A stretch of DNA of 64,000 nucleotides from Sediminibacterium roseum (GTDB lineage Bacteria > Bacteroidota > Bacteroidia > Chitinophagales > Chitinophagaceae). The notes below the pieces were generated by a model. The model was not told the origin of the DNA. It saw nothing but the letters and a program-made list of their open reading frames with translations, and ran no database searches. Where the stretch lies: NCBI RefSeq assembly GCF_009939005.1, contig NZ_JAACJS010000015.1:1738325-1802324 (forward strand). Direction: 5' to 3'. The translations under genes were made by a program, and so were the position numbers. Within the stretch, counting starts at the first letter, position 1. Every line of letters begins with the position of its first letter. Positions 9,432-18,140 of this stretch are shown here, piece after piece.

Positions 9432-9995
9432 TTAATTATACGCTGTTTCAAGTTCCGGCCTGAGCGCTGTGGCCAGCCACAGAAACTCATTAACAAAAAT
9501 ATCTATGTTTCGCTGGAAGGCCTCGTCGAGGAGATTGCCATCCGCATCAAATTTCTTGTCTGCAAACGGGGTTACCAGCATATGCGGCGATGCGATGCCG
9601 AACAGGGCCGGTACCAAAAGCAGCAACTGCTGTGTTGATCTCATCCCGCCCATCGATCCCGCGGATGCGGTTACAATGCCAAATGGCTTGTGCGACTGCT
9701 TCGGGAAATGGTCAAGTAAATTCTGGAGCGCCGGCGAATAGCTTCCATTGTATTCCGGCGAAACCAGTATAAATGCGTCGGCCGCAAACATGCGTTTGGC
9801 CAGCGGCTTGAACGGGTCCGGCGTTTTTTCATCGGATGAAAATACCTGTTGCAACAAAGGCAGGTTCCATTCACGCACATCTATGATGCCTACGTTGTGA
9901 TTCGTTTTTTCTGATAGAAAGCGCTTCAGAAAAACAGCGATCCGGAAGGATATGCTGTCTTTTTTAGGGCTTCCTGATATGATCTCTATGTTCAT
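9432..9995 (-). CDS. NAD(P)H-dependent FMN reductase
   Basis: Flavodoxin-fold reductase of 187 aa that transfers electrons from NAD(P)H to FMN and often to quinones or azo dyes. The phosphate-binding loop is SGSPKKDSISFRIA near the N-terminus. The family motif SPEYNGSYSPALQNLLDHFP is near residue 80-98. It begins a run of leftward genes with OsmC, YceI and pirins, a grouping consistent with detoxification of quinones and peroxides, though each has its own spacing or terminator. The physiological substrate is unknown. Confidence 0.9.
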   Translation of the reverse strand: MNIEIISGSPKKDSISFRIAVFLKRFLSEKTNHNVGIIDVREWNLPLLQQVFSSDEKTPDPFKPLAKRMFAADAFILVSPEYNGSYSPALQNLLDHFPKQSHKPFGIVTASAGSMGGMRSTQQLLLLVPALFGIASPHMLVTPFADKKFDADGNLLDEAFQRNIDIFVNEFLWLATALRPELETAYN

Positions 9996-10113
9996 TGTTG
10001 ATTGATTTGCCTGTATGGGCCGGTGTTTTACCGGTTACCAGTACTGCATGGTAACCGTTTAACAATCCAACCACTAACATCTATAACACACAATCCCGCT
10101 CCTTGTTCGCCCA

Positions 10114-10494
10114 TCAGGATATTGTTCCGGCGATCTCTACCTCGTTCATCAGTGTTCTCGAAACGGGACAAAGCTCCGCGATCTCCAGTAAGCGTTTCCG
10201 CTGGGCATCGTCTACGTTCCCGTGTATTTTTATCGATTTGGTGAAGATCGTCTTCTTATCCACGCGTTGCAGCTTTACGGTTACTTCTATACCCGCCACC
10301 GCCAGTTTCTTGCGGTCGGCATACATCCGCAACGTTACCGCGGTGCAGCTTGCGAGCGCCGACTCGAGCAATTCGTCGGGGTCAGGACCGGCATCTGCAC
10401 CGCCTTTTTCAAGTGGCTCGTCTGATAAGAATTCGTGTCGCCCGTTCTGTAAAGACACGGTGTAGCTGGTTGATCCGATCGTGGCTGTGGTCAT
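10114..10494 (-). CDS. OsmC family protein
   Basis: Small cytoplasmic protein of 126 aa related to organic hydroperoxide reductases, which use two cysteines to reduce peroxides. The expected cysteines are visible in ALASCTAVTLRMYAD and IAELCPVSRTLMNEV. An ELLESA segment precedes the first. It is slightly shorter than typical OsmC/Ohr (about 140 aa). It lies between yceI and the FMN reductase in a redox-stress neighbourhood. Whether it acts on hydroperoxides is inferred. Confidence 0.9.
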   Translation of the reverse strand: MTTATIGSTSYTVSLQNGRHEFLSDEPLEKGGADAGPDPDELLESALASCTAVTLRMYADRKKLAVAGIEVTVKLQRVDKKTIFTKSIKIHGNVDDAQRKRLLEIAELCPVSRTLMNEVEIAGTIS

Positions 10495-10563
10495 CGTAAA
10501 TAATTAGGTAAGAATCAGGAACGAATATCGACCATGGAAATCGAAAAAGAACATTCTTTCAAA

Positions 10564-10611
10564 ATCCCTCAGGTGTTACCGCTGCCCGCAGGCTGCGGCA
10601 ACACCAGGGAT
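10564..10611 (-). terminator. Terminator of yceI
   Basis: Long interrupted hairpin: ATCCCT/AGGGAT, GGTGTT/AACACC and CCGC/GCGG arms nested in order. It starts 23 bases past the yceI stop and is followed on the minus strand by TTTTG. Confidence 0.65.
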
Positions 10612-10633
10612 CGGTATTTATTCCTACATCAAC

Positions 10634-11158
10634 TTATTGCCTGACCATCTCTATGTTAAAATGCAGTTTCACCTCATCACTCACCACAACACCACCGGCT
10701 TCTGTTACCGCGCCCCAGGTTAAGCCGAAATCTTTGCGGTTGATCTTCCCGTTGATCTCGAAACCGGCTTTTACCTGTCCCCATGGATCCGTAACCGTTC
10801 CACCGTATTCAACGGCGAGCTCAACTGTTTTCGTATTGTCGCGGATGGTAAGATCGCCCGTAAGCGTGTATTGGTCATCGCTTTTTTTAGTAAAGCTTTT
10901 CGAAACAAAACTCAGTTTCGGAAATTTATCTGCCGCAAAAAAATCATCGCCTTTCAAATGCGCGTCGCGTTGCTCGTTGTTGGTGGTAACGCTGTCCACA
11001 TCTGCTTCAAAAGTGATCTTTGCATCGCTGAAATCATCTGCATCGCTTTCAAGCGTGGCATCGAACCTGGTAAAACTACCTGTTACATTGGTGATCATTA
11101 AGTGTTTCACTTTAAAAGTGATCTCACTGTGTGCTGCATCGATTTTGTAAGTTGACAT
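10634..11158 (-). CDS. yceI: YceI family lipid-binding protein
   Basis: Lipocalin-like beta-barrel of 174 aa that binds polyisoprenoid lipids or quinone-like molecules. It starts MSTYKIDAAHSEITFKVKHL, typical of the family, and keeps the later motifs SVTTNNEQRDAHLKGDDFF, FPKLSFVSK and LTIRDNTKTVELAVEY. No signal peptide is visible, so unlike E. coli YceI it is probably cytoplasmic. It is followed by a terminator and preceded by the two pirin genes. Confidence 0.93.
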   Translation of the reverse strand: MSTYKIDAAHSEITFKVKHLMITNVTGSFTRFDATLESDADDFSDAKITFEADVDSVTTNNEQRDAHLKGDDFFAADKFPKLSFVSKSFTKKSDDQYTLTGDLTIRDNTKTVELAVEYGGTVTDPWGQVKAGFEINGKINRKDFGLTWGAVTEAGGVVVSDEVKLHFNIEMVRQ

Positions 11159-11207
11159 AAAATTGGTTTTTAAAATTTATAATTGATGTTTGAATAAATA
11201 CGGTATC

Positions 11208-12077
11208 TCAGTCTTCTATCAGTACGCCCATTTTTCCCAACTGGTAATCCCTGAACGCTTCCATCAGTTCTGTCTGGTTGTTCATTACAAACGGCCCGTG
11301 CGAAACCATCGGTTCGTTCAGCGGTTCACCGGTTCCGATGAAGAGGCGTGTGTCTTCCGTGGCCTCAAGTTCAAAGCCATCGCCATCGTTGTTGAATACG
11401 GCAACATATTTCGCATCTACTTCGCCATCGCCTGTTACGGTGAGCTTTCCATCCATCACATAAATAAATGCGTTGTGTGATGAAGGAATGTTGAAGAAAT
11501 ATTTCCCACCCTTGCGGATGGTTGCCGTAAAGGTGTTCACGTCAGACAATGTTTTGATTGGCCCTTTCACCCCATCCAGTTCTCCGGCGATCACGTTGAT
11601 GGATGTTGATCCATCTCCCGATCTTACAACAGGCGTTTCTTCAGCCGTGAGCGGTTGATATTGCGGCGCATCCATTTTGTGTTTGGCGGGTGTGTTTACC
11701 CAAAGCTGGATCAACTCCTGCCTGCCACCGATCTCATGAATGTCTGCCGGCGGGCGCTCACTGTGTATCACACCCATTCCCGCGTTCATCCATTGTGTGC
11801 CGCCTGCGTAAACAATGTTGTTGTTGCCGCGACTGTCGCGGTGATGCACACCGCCTTTAAAAATAAAACTCACGGGCGAGAAGCCGCGGTGCGGGTGCGG
11901 ACCAACACCGGCATGCCTTGTTTCAACATGCGTGGGTACTTTAATATCTGCGTGGTGAAGCAGCAGGAACGGATCGATCTGTTCGGCCTTTGCAGAAGGG
12001 AACGGCTGCCTGATGGGCATTCCGCCCATATCCATTGGCGTTGCGTACAAGATGCTTTTGATCGTTCTGTTTTTCAT
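11208..12077 (-). CDS. Pirin family protein (bicupin)
   Basis: Cupin-fold protein of 289 aa; some pirins are quercetinases or redox-responsive coregulators. The N-terminal cupin carries the metal-site pattern HPHRGFSPVSFIFKGGVHH, followed by SRGNNNIVYAGGTQWMNAG and GVIHSERP. The C-terminal pirin domain ends with FIGTGEPLNEPMVSHGPFVM. It sits two bases after the other pirin gene, so they are surely cotranscribed. Function is inferred from family only. Confidence 0.92.
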   Translation of the reverse strand: MKNRTIKSILYATPMDMGGMPIRQPFPSAKAEQIDPFLLLHHADIKVPTHVETRHAGVGPHPHRGFSPVSFIFKGGVHHRDSRGNNNIVYAGGTQWMNAGMGVIHSERPPADIHEIGGRQELIQLWVNTPAKHKMDAPQYQPLTAEETPVVRSGDGSTSINVIAGELDGVKGPIKTLSDVNTFTATIRKGGKYFFNIPSSHNAFIYVMDGKLTVTGDGEVDAKYVAVFNNDGDGFELEATEDTRLFIGTGEPLNEPMVSHGPFVMNNQTELMEAFRDYQLGKMGVLIED

Positions 12078-12079
12078 AA

Positions 12080-12799
12080 TTATTCTCCTTGTGTTTGCAT
12101 AGGAACTTCGATGAGTAAAATATCTGCGGCGGTAGTTGCGGTTATGCTGATGGAACCCGTTTCTGAAATTCCAAAACCATCACGCGCCTCAAGAACCTGG
12201 CCGTTTACGGTAACGGTGCCGTTGAGTACAAAAACATACACACCGTTTCCTTCTTTGTGCAGCTGGTAGTTTGCAGCGAGACCTTCCGAAAGCTTGCCCA
12301 GCGAAAACCATGCGTCCTGGTTGATCCACACTGCGTTTGCATCATCGGGAGCAACAACGGTCACGATCTTGTCCTGCCTGTTTTCGGGCGCAAAATTTTT
12401 CTGCTCGTAGCGGGGTTCGATGTTTTTTTCTTTCGGATAGACCCACACCTGTAAAAATTTTACTTCCCTGTCGCGGTTTGCATTGGTTTCGCTGTGCGCG
12501 ATACCGCTGCCGGCGCTCATGATCTGGACATCGTTCTGGCGTATGATCTCGTCCCTGCCCGTACTGTCCTTGTGATGCAGGTCGCCAGACAATGGAATGG
12601 AAACGATTTCCATGTTATCGTGCGGATGTTTTCCAAAACCCATTCCTGCGGCAACCGTATCATCGTTCAACACACGCAGCGCTCCAAAATTGTGGCGCTC
12701 GGCATTGTAATAGCCTGCGAAACTGAAACTGTGGTAACTGTTGAGCCATCCATGGTTGGCATGGCCCCTTGTATCTGCTTTGTGTAATATCGTTTTCAT
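12080..12799 (-). CDS. Pirin family protein, YhhW/YhaK type
   Basis: Second bicupin of 239 aa. The metal-site pattern HPHDNMEIVSIPLSGDLHHK is near residue 58, then SAGSGIAHSETN. E. coli YhhW of this type has quercetinase activity. It is first in a two-gene operon with the longer pirin. A 12-bp palindrome at 12818-12829 lies 19 bases upstream of its start, in a spot where a repressor would block transcription. The divergently relevant MarR regulator is encoded 48 bases upstream on the same strand, making it a probable regulator (inference). Confidence 0.92.
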   Translation of the reverse strand: MKTILHKADTRGHANHGWLNSYHSFSFAGYYNAERHNFGALRVLNDDTVAAGMGFGKHPHDNMEIVSIPLSGDLHHKDSTGRDEIIRQNDVQIMSAGSGIAHSETNANRDREVKFLQVWVYPKEKNIEPRYEQKNFAPENRQDKIVTVVAPDDANAVWINQDAWFSLGKLSEGLAANYQLHKEGNGVYVFVLNGTVTVNGQVLEARDGFGISETGSISITATTAADILLIEVPMQTQGE

Positions 12800-12817
12800 A
12801 ATTATCTTTTTAATGCG

Positions 12818-12829
12818 TGTATATACACC
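12818..12829. promoter_or_regulatory. Palindrome GTGTATATACAC, candidate MarR operator
   Basis: Perfect 12-bp palindrome directly upstream of the pirin operon. Its half-site TGTAT also occurs in the palindrome before the MarR gene (13313-13328), which supports one regulator at both places. Confidence 0.5.
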
Positions 12830-12846
12830 TATTTATTCAAAAAAAA

Positions 12847-13305
12847 TCAGTCTTCGGTTGTCCGTACTTTTTCAAGAAGGTGGTTGAGTTCGGCTGCATC
12901 TTTTTCGTTGATGGAAAGCATGCTGTCCATGAGTTTGTCTACCACCGCTGTTGTTGCATTTAAAATGGCTATGCCGCTCTGCGTAAGCGTAATCACCGTT
13001 TCTCTTTTGTCGATGGCTGAAGTGGCGCGTTTCACCAGTTTTTTCAGCTCCAACCTGTCTATGATACGAGGCACGTTAGAGTTTTTCTCTATCATTCTGC
13101 AGGCAATGTCTTTTACGCACATCTGCTCCGGGTACTTGCCTTTTAAAATGCGCAACACATTGTACTGCTCATGTGTTAACCCGAACTCTTTCATTTCCCT
13201 GCTCATTACTGTTTTCAACCACCAGGCTGTGTACAGTATATTCAATCCCGCTTTTTGCACTTCGCTTCTGAATTTTGTACTTTGTATGGCCTTTTCTAAT
13301 TTCAC
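12847..13305 (-). CDS. MarR family transcriptional regulator
   Basis: Winged-helix repressor of 152 aa from a GTG start at 13305. A longer in-frame reading back to 13479 would cross the surA terminator and overlap surA, so it is rejected. The N-terminal helix (KLEKAIQSTKFRSEVQKAG) is followed by the winged helix with LTHEQYNVLRILKGKYPEQM and RIIDRLELKKLVKR, then the DKRETVITLT wing. A perfect 16-bp palindrome lies 8 bases upstream of the start, typical of MarR autoregulation. Adjacent pirins and redox genes suggest an oxidative or phenolic signal. Cys residues are few, one at about 84 (MCVKDIACRM). Confidence 0.88.
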   Translation of the reverse strand: MKLEKAIQSTKFRSEVQKAGLNILYTAWWLKTVMSREMKEFGLTHEQYNVLRILKGKYPEQMCVKDIACRMIEKNSNVPRIIDRLELKKLVKRATSAIDKRETVITLTQSGIAILNATTAVVDKLMDSMLSINEKDAAELNHLLEKVRTTED

Positions 13306-13312
13306 AATACAA

Positions 13313-13328
13313 ATGTATGTACATACAT
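13313..13328. promoter_or_regulatory. Palindrome ATGTATGTACATACAT, candidate MarR autoregulatory operator
   Basis: Perfect 16-bp palindrome 8 bases upstream of the MarR GTG start, overlapping where the ribosome and probably RNA polymerase would bind. It shares TGTAT half-sites with the palindrome upstream of the pirin operon. Confidence 0.6.
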
Positions 13329-13372
13329 GTAATTTTCCAAATCTTTTTTTGGGGAAAGGTGCGGGCAATAAA

Positions 13373-13419
13373 AAAAGGGTAAACAGGATGTGCCGGTTGC
13401 CCGTCCTGTTTACCCTTTT
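13373..13419 (-). terminator. Terminator of the surA-like gene
   Basis: 16-bp perfect inverted repeat (AAAAGGGTAAACAGGA and its complement, 13373-13388 and 13404-13419). On the minus strand it is followed by a T run. It starts 18 bases past the surA-like stop. Confidence 0.85.
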
Positions 13420-13436
13420 GCCGGTATTCTTTTTTC

Positions 13437-14846
13437 CTAGTTTCTTGCCTGTGCCGCATTGGCCGCCGCCTTGCTCCATTCGTTCAGGCTGCTGCAGGAT
13501 GCAAAGTCTTTGTCAATCGAAACAAAATAAGTTGGAATATGCTCTTTGAACCATTTTTCCAGCGCACCTGTTTTTTTCTCTTCCAGCGCTCTTTTTGCAA
13601 CGCGGTCGTAGTCTTCTTTCAGGTTTTCGCGGTGTGGCTCTGTGCGGTTGCGGAGGTATACGAGTCTTACCACTGTTGAACCGCGCTCATCTTTTGTTAC
13701 CTGTGGTGCCGAATAGCTCCCTGGCTTCAGGTCTTTCAGCAATACAACCATGTCTTTATCGAGCTGGTCGATGGTAAGAAATGTGGTTGCCTGGCCATTG
13801 GCATCCCTGCCGGTTTTTGAGCCGGCGGTGAATTTGCTCTGTTCGTCATCGCTGTACTTGCTCACTGCGGCGCCGAAACTGATGGTTCCATCGATAAGGT
13901 TCTTGCGCACCGAATCGAGCATCTTCTTTGTTTCATTGATCTCTATGTCTGCGATCGGCGGTATGCGGAGTATGTGTTTTACCACGGCTTCATCGCCCGC
14001 GCGGCTCACCATCATAATGATGTGCAGGCCGAATTTTGATTTTACCGGTGCGGAGATCTGTCCTTCTTTCAAACTGAATGCTGTTTTAAGAAAAGTAGGG
14101 TCCCAGGTATTTTTATCGTTCCTGTTCAAGGTATACTGGCCGCCGTTCTCTTTTACTGCAGGGTCTTCGCTGTATGTTTTTGCGAGTTGGTCAAATTTTT
14201 TCGGTCCCTGTGCCTCTGCCTGTTTTTTATAATCGCTCATTTGTTTGGCAACGTACTCTTCCACATCCTTGTTTGCTTTTGGATGCACAACAATCTCGCT
14301 TACCTCTACTTCGCTTTCATAAAAAGGGAGGCTGTCTTTGGGTGTTCTTGCGTAGAACGCTTTTACTTCTGTTGGTGTGATCTTTACCAGCTCCACAATT
14401 TTCTGCTGCATCTGGTCGGCCAGTTTCTGCTCGCGTAAGCTTTCGCGGAAATCTTCCTTGATCTGGTATACTGTCTTTCCTTCAATCTCTTCGAGCACTT
14501 CTTTACCGCCGTAAGCCTGTATGTAGTAACGGATCCTGTTATCGAGTTCTCCATCCAGTTCATCTTCGTTCACATGAAGCGAATCTTTCTGGGCCTGCAA
14601 TACCAGCGCCTTGCGGATGAGTTGTCCTTCCATAACCTGGCACTCTGTTGGCAACACCGCGTTTTCCTGTCCGGATTGTGCCGCGCGGCGTTTCATATCT
14701 TCGATCGCATTTCTAACGTCCGAGCGGAGAATGATCTTATCACCAACCTGCCCAACGATCCCGTCGGCCAACACTTTTTTTACCTGTGCCGACACCGTAA
14801 CCACAGCCGCACAGCTCACGATAAGGAGTAAAACCAGTTTCTTCAT
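13437..14846 (-). CDS. surA: SurA-like periplasmic peptidyl-prolyl isomerase
   Basis: Exported chaperone and proline isomerase that assists outer-membrane protein folding. The protein is 469 aa with a signal peptide (MKKLVLLLIVSCAAVVTVSA, cleavage near 20). An N-terminal SurA-like helical region has EDMKRRAAQSG and MEGQLIRKALVLQAQ. Two parvulin domains follow, about 175-285 (EVSEIVVHPK, YSEDPAVKENGGQY, FGLHIIMM) and about 287-390 (VVKHILRIPP, FGAAVSKYSDDEQSK). A TACTTTTG element on the minus strand ends five bases before the ATG. Confidence 0.9.
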   Translation of the reverse strand: MKKLVLLLIVSCAAVVTVSAQVKKVLADGIVGQVGDKIILRSDVRNAIEDMKRRAAQSGQENAVLPTECQVMEGQLIRKALVLQAQKDSLHVNEDELDGELDNRIRYYIQAYGGKEVLEEIEGKTVYQIKEDFRESLREQKLADQMQQKIVELVKITPTEVKAFYARTPKDSLPFYESEVEVSEIVVHPKANKDVEEYVAKQMSDYKKQAEAQGPKKFDQLAKTYSEDPAVKENGGQYTLNRNDKNTWDPTFLKTAFSLKEGQISAPVKSKFGLHIIMMVSRAGDEAVVKHILRIPPIADIEINETKKMLDSVRKNLIDGTISFGAAVSKYSDDEQSKFTAGSKTGRDANGQATTFLTIDQLDKDMVVLLKDLKPGSYSAPQVTKDERGSTVVRLVYLRNRTEPHRENLKEDYDRVAKRALEEKKTGALEKWFKEHIPTYFVSIDKDFASCSSLNEWSKAAANAAQARN

Positions 14847-14851
14847 AATCT

Positions 14852-14859
14852 CAAAAGTA
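14852..14859 (-). promoter_or_regulatory. Bacteroidota -7 element TACTTTTG before surA
   Basis: Minus-strand match to TAnnTTTG ending 5 bases before the surA-like ATG. No -33 element at ideal spacing. If active, the transcript would be nearly leaderless. Confidence 0.45.
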
Positions 14860-14947
14860 GTTTGTTATATTATTTGGGGATGGCTTTTAACAAGGTGTTA
14901 GCTGTTTGGCTGTCCCCACATGCTTTGGAATATGGCTTTTTTGTAAA

Positions 14948-14980
14948 GAGGGGTATAAACACCGGATGCTTATACCCCTC
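14948..14980 (-). terminator. Hairpin after infB
   Basis: Perfect 11-bp inverted repeat GAGGGGTATAA / TTATACCCCTC 34 bases past the infB stop. The following minus-strand T run is weak (TCTTTAC), so termination efficiency is uncertain. Confidence 0.55.
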
Positions 14981-15014
14981 AAAAGCCCATGGCCCCGCCC
15001 GCAGCCGGTAGCTG

Positions 15015-17936
15015 CTAGAGCGTTCTCTTCACTTCCTCTTCTTCGAAAGCCTCTACTATATCGCCAACTTTGATGTCGTTGTAATTTTTGATGGTCAAAC
15101 CGCACTCCATGTTCGATGCAACTTCTTTGGCGTCGTCTTTGAAGCGTTTCAGGCTGCCCAGCTCGCCCGACTGGCCCTCGCCTTTCGGATATTCCACGAT
15201 ACCATCGCGGATGATGCGGATCTTGCTGTTGCGGGCGATCTTTCCTTCGAGTACAAAACAGCCGGCAACCGTTGCCTTGTCGAATTTATAGACCTCGCGT
15301 ACCTCAACATTGGCCGTGATCTTTTCCTGGATCTTCGGTTCAAGCATACCCTCCATCGCGCTCTTGATCTCGTCGATCGCCTGGTAGATGATCGAGTACA
15401 GCTTGATCTCCACGCCTTCGGTTTCCGAGAGCCTGTTGGCCTGCATAGACGGACGAACGTTGAACCCGATGATGATCGCATCCGATGCCGTTGCCAGCAA
15501 TACATCACTTTCGGAGATCTGTCCTACGCCTTTGTGTACCACGCGTATCGCGATCTCGTCTGTTGAGAGTTTCTGCAATGAATCGCTCAGAGCCTCTACG
15601 GATCCGTCCACGTCTCCTTTGATGATGACGTTGAGTTCCTTAAAGTTACCGAGTGCGAGACGGCGGCCGATCTCATCAAGCGTAATGTGTTTTCTTGCAC
15701 GCAGTCCCTGCTCACGCAGCAACTGTGCACGTTTGGTGGCCACTTCTTTTGCTTCGCCTTCGTCTTCGTAAACGCGGAATTTTTCACCGGCCTGCGGCGC
15801 GCCGTTCAATCCCAATATTACTACCGGTGTTGATGGCGGTGCTTCTTCGATGCGCTGGTTACGTTCGTTGAACATTGCTTTTACACGTCCGTAATGCTGG
15901 CCCGATACGATCAGGTCGCCCTGGCGGAGTGTTCCGTTCTGTACGAGAATGGTTGCTACGTAACCGCGTCCTTTATCAAGCGAGGCTTCAATGATCGTTC
16001 CGTTGCCTTCCCTTTCCGGGTTGGCTTTGAGGTCGAGCACTTCTGCTTCGAGCAATACTTTCTCCAGCAACAGGTCAACATTCAATCCCTGTTTTGCAGA
16101 GAGTTCCTGGTTCTGGTATTTACCGCCCCATGCTTCCACGAGGATGTTCATCTGCGAAAGCTGTTCGTATATTTTCTGCGGATTGGCTCCGTCTTTGTCT
16201 ATTTTGTTCACCGCAAAGATCATCGGAACACCCGCTGCCTGTGCGTGGCTGATGGCCTCTTTGGTTTGCGGCATCACCGCATCGTCTGCCGCTACCACGA
16301 TGATCGCGATATCGGTAACCTTGGCACCCCTTGCACGCATCGCGGTAAACGCTTCGTGGCCCGGTGTATCGAGGAAGGTGATGGCCTGCCCGTTTGGCAA
16401 GGTAACCTCGTACGCACCAATGTGCTGCGTGATACCACCGGCCTCACCGGCTACCACGTTCGCATTACGGATGTAATCGAGCAATGATGTTTTACCATGG
16501 TCTACGTGCCCCATGATGGTAACGATCGGTGGTCTTGGCACGAGTTCTTCTTCGCTGTCTTCGTAATCATCGTCGTCCATCTCATCTGCGTCTTCTATAC
16601 CAATGAACTCCACTTCGTAACCAAATTCACTTACCACGAGCTCTATCACTTCCGCATCGAGGCGTTGGTTGATGGATACCATGATACCGAGGTTCATACA
16701 TTTCCCGATGATGTCTGCAAAGCTTACATCCATGAGGTTGGCAAGTTCGCTAACGGTAACGAACTCGGTTACCTGCAGCTTGTTGTCTACCACCTCATCG
16801 CCCATATTCTCAGCGGCTTCGTCGCGTTTGGCGCGGCGGTATTTTGCCTTGAGGCTCTTACCACGTCCACCCGTTCCGGCAAGCTTAGCCTGGGTTTCGC
16901 GTATCTTCTCCTGTATCGCTTTTTGATCGATCTCTTTGTCTTCGCGCCGTTGTGCCGGACCGCCGCTGCGGTTGCCGCCACGGTTTGGACCGCCTTGTCC
17001 GCCACGGTTAAACCCACCCTGTCCGCGGTTGTCGCGTCCACCGGTGTTGTTGTTTGCAGGAACGATCGGCCTGTTCGGACCTGTAAGCGGTTTGCCATTT
17101 GCATCGCGTGCAGGCTGGGCCGCGCCGGGTTGGCCGGGACCGCCTGCCTTGTCAACAGGAATGCGTTTGCGTTTGCGTTTTTCATCACGGCCCATTGGTT
17201 TGGGGCGTGTATCGCTGTTCACAGGTAATTCTATTTTTCCGAGGATCTTTGGCCCTTCGAGTTTTTCTGCCCGGATGTTGGTGATCACGGGAGCCGTTTC
17301 TTCCGGAGCGGCTACAACAGGCGCGGGAGCCGGTGCAGGAGGAGGCGCCGGTGCTTCTGCAACGGGTTCTGCTTCTTTCTTTTTGCTCTTGGCCGCAGGT
17401 TTTGTTTCTGCCGCAGGCGTTTCTTCGGCAGGCTCTTCTTTTTTCTTCGCGGTCTTTTTCGGACGCGTGGAAGAATCGATGGCCGACAGGTCGATTTTAT
17501 TGATCACCGTGGTGCCTTCCAGTTCGGGCGCCTCTATTTTAACGATGCCCGGATCAGGAGTTGGTGCAGGTTTTTCTGCCACCGGCTCTGGCTTGGGTGG
17601 TTCAGGAACGGGAGCAACCTCCGGTTTGGGCTCTTCTTTGGCCGGGGCCGGTTTCTTCTCTTCTTTCCTGAAAGTGATTTCTTCCTCGTCTCTTTTCTTC
17701 TTGTTCTCTGCCTGCGCACCCTTGGGTATCTCTACCTGGTCGGCCTTGTTCTTCGCAACTTTATCGCTCTGGAACTCTGCCTGCAGCGCATAGTATTGGT
17801 CTTCCTGGAGCTTGGCGGTGGGCTTCAGGTCATCGCGGTTAAATCCTTTCTTCACCAAAAATTCGACCAGGGTATCCTGGCCAATGTTGAATTCTTTGGC
17901 GGCTGCTAACAGTCTCGGTAATTTCAGTTCTGACAT
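15015..17936 (-). CDS. infB: Translation initiation factor IF-2
   Basis: GTPase that positions initiator tRNA on the 30S subunit. The protein is 973 aa, long for the family because of its linker. An N-terminal IF2N segment covers residues 5-35. A proline, alanine and lysine-rich linker runs to about 340, including an Asn/Gly/Arg-rich stretch at 295-325. A second IF2N lies at about 388-445, then a conserved acidic run. The G domain starts at 476 (GHVDHGKT), with DTPGHEAF and [10 protein letters not shown] following, then domains 2-4. Within the linker a module repeats: [11 protein letters not shown]...STRPK (131-160) and [11 protein letters not shown]...DTRPK (218-246). It is the last gene of the rimP-nusA-infB operon. 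Confidence 0.98.
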   Translation of the reverse strand: MSELKLPRLLAAAKEFNIGQDTLVEFLVKKGFNRDDLKPTAKLQEDQYYALQAEFQSDKVAKNKADQVEIPKGAQAENKKKRDEEEITFRKEEKKPAPAKEEPKPEVAPVPEPPKPEPVAEKPAPTPDPGIVKIEAPELEGTTVINKIDLSAIDSSTRPKKTAKKKEEPAEETPAAETKPAAKSKKKEAEPVAEAPAPPPAPAPAPVVAAPEETAPVITNIRAEKLEGPKILGKIELPVNSDTRPKPMGRDEKRKRKRIPVDKAGGPGQPGAAQPARDANGKPLTGPNRPIVPANNNTGGRDNRGQGGFNRGGQGGPNRGGNRSGGPAQRREDKEIDQKAIQEKIRETQAKLAGTGGRGKSLKAKYRRAKRDEAAENMGDEVVDNKLQVTEFVTVSELANLMDVSFADIIGKCMNLGIMVSINQRLDAEVIELVVSEFGYEVEFIGIEDADEMDDDDYEDSEEELVPRPPIVTIMGHVDHGKTSLLDYIRNANVVAGEAGGITQHIGAYEVTLPNGQAITFLDTPGHEAFTAMRARGAKVTDIAIIVVAADDAVMPQTKEAISHAQAAGVPMIFAVNKIDKDGANPQKIYEQLSQMNILVEAWGGKYQNQELSAKQGLNVDLLLEKVLLEAEVLDLKANPEREGNGTIIEASLDKGRGYVATILVQNGTLRQGDLIVSGQHYGRVKAMFNERNQRIEEAPPSTPVVILGLNGAPQAGEKFRVYEDEGEAKEVATKRAQLLREQGLRARKHITLDEIGRRLALGNFKELNVIIKGDVDGSVEALSDSLQKLSTDEIAIRVVHKGVGQISESDVLLATASDAIIIGFNVRPSMQANRLSETEGVEIKLYSIIYQAIDEIKSAMEGMLEPKIQEKITANVEVREVYKFDKATVAGCFVLEGKIARNSKIRIIRDGIVEYPKGEGQSGELGSLKRFKDDAKEVASNMECGLTIKNYNDIKVGDIVEAFEEEEVKRTL

Positions 17937-18140
17937 TCAGTATTTTTTAGTCCATCTTTTAGGGTCGGCGTTCATGAACTATGGACAATGGCTCATGGAC
18001 GGTATTCTTTTCAAAAATCGTTCCCAAAGGCAAATTCCTCAGCCCTCGGACAAAGATATGCTCTTATAAGCTGCTTTGGGGCGTTAGGTGTATGGAGTTT
18101 GAAGTAAACATCCCCTAACCGCTCCAAACCCTTCACCCTG

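Noticed and set aside
13305-13479. Longer MarR reading with 58 extra residues
   Set aside because: It would cross the surA terminator and overlap surA, and the extra residues are basic and cysteine-rich, unlike MarR.
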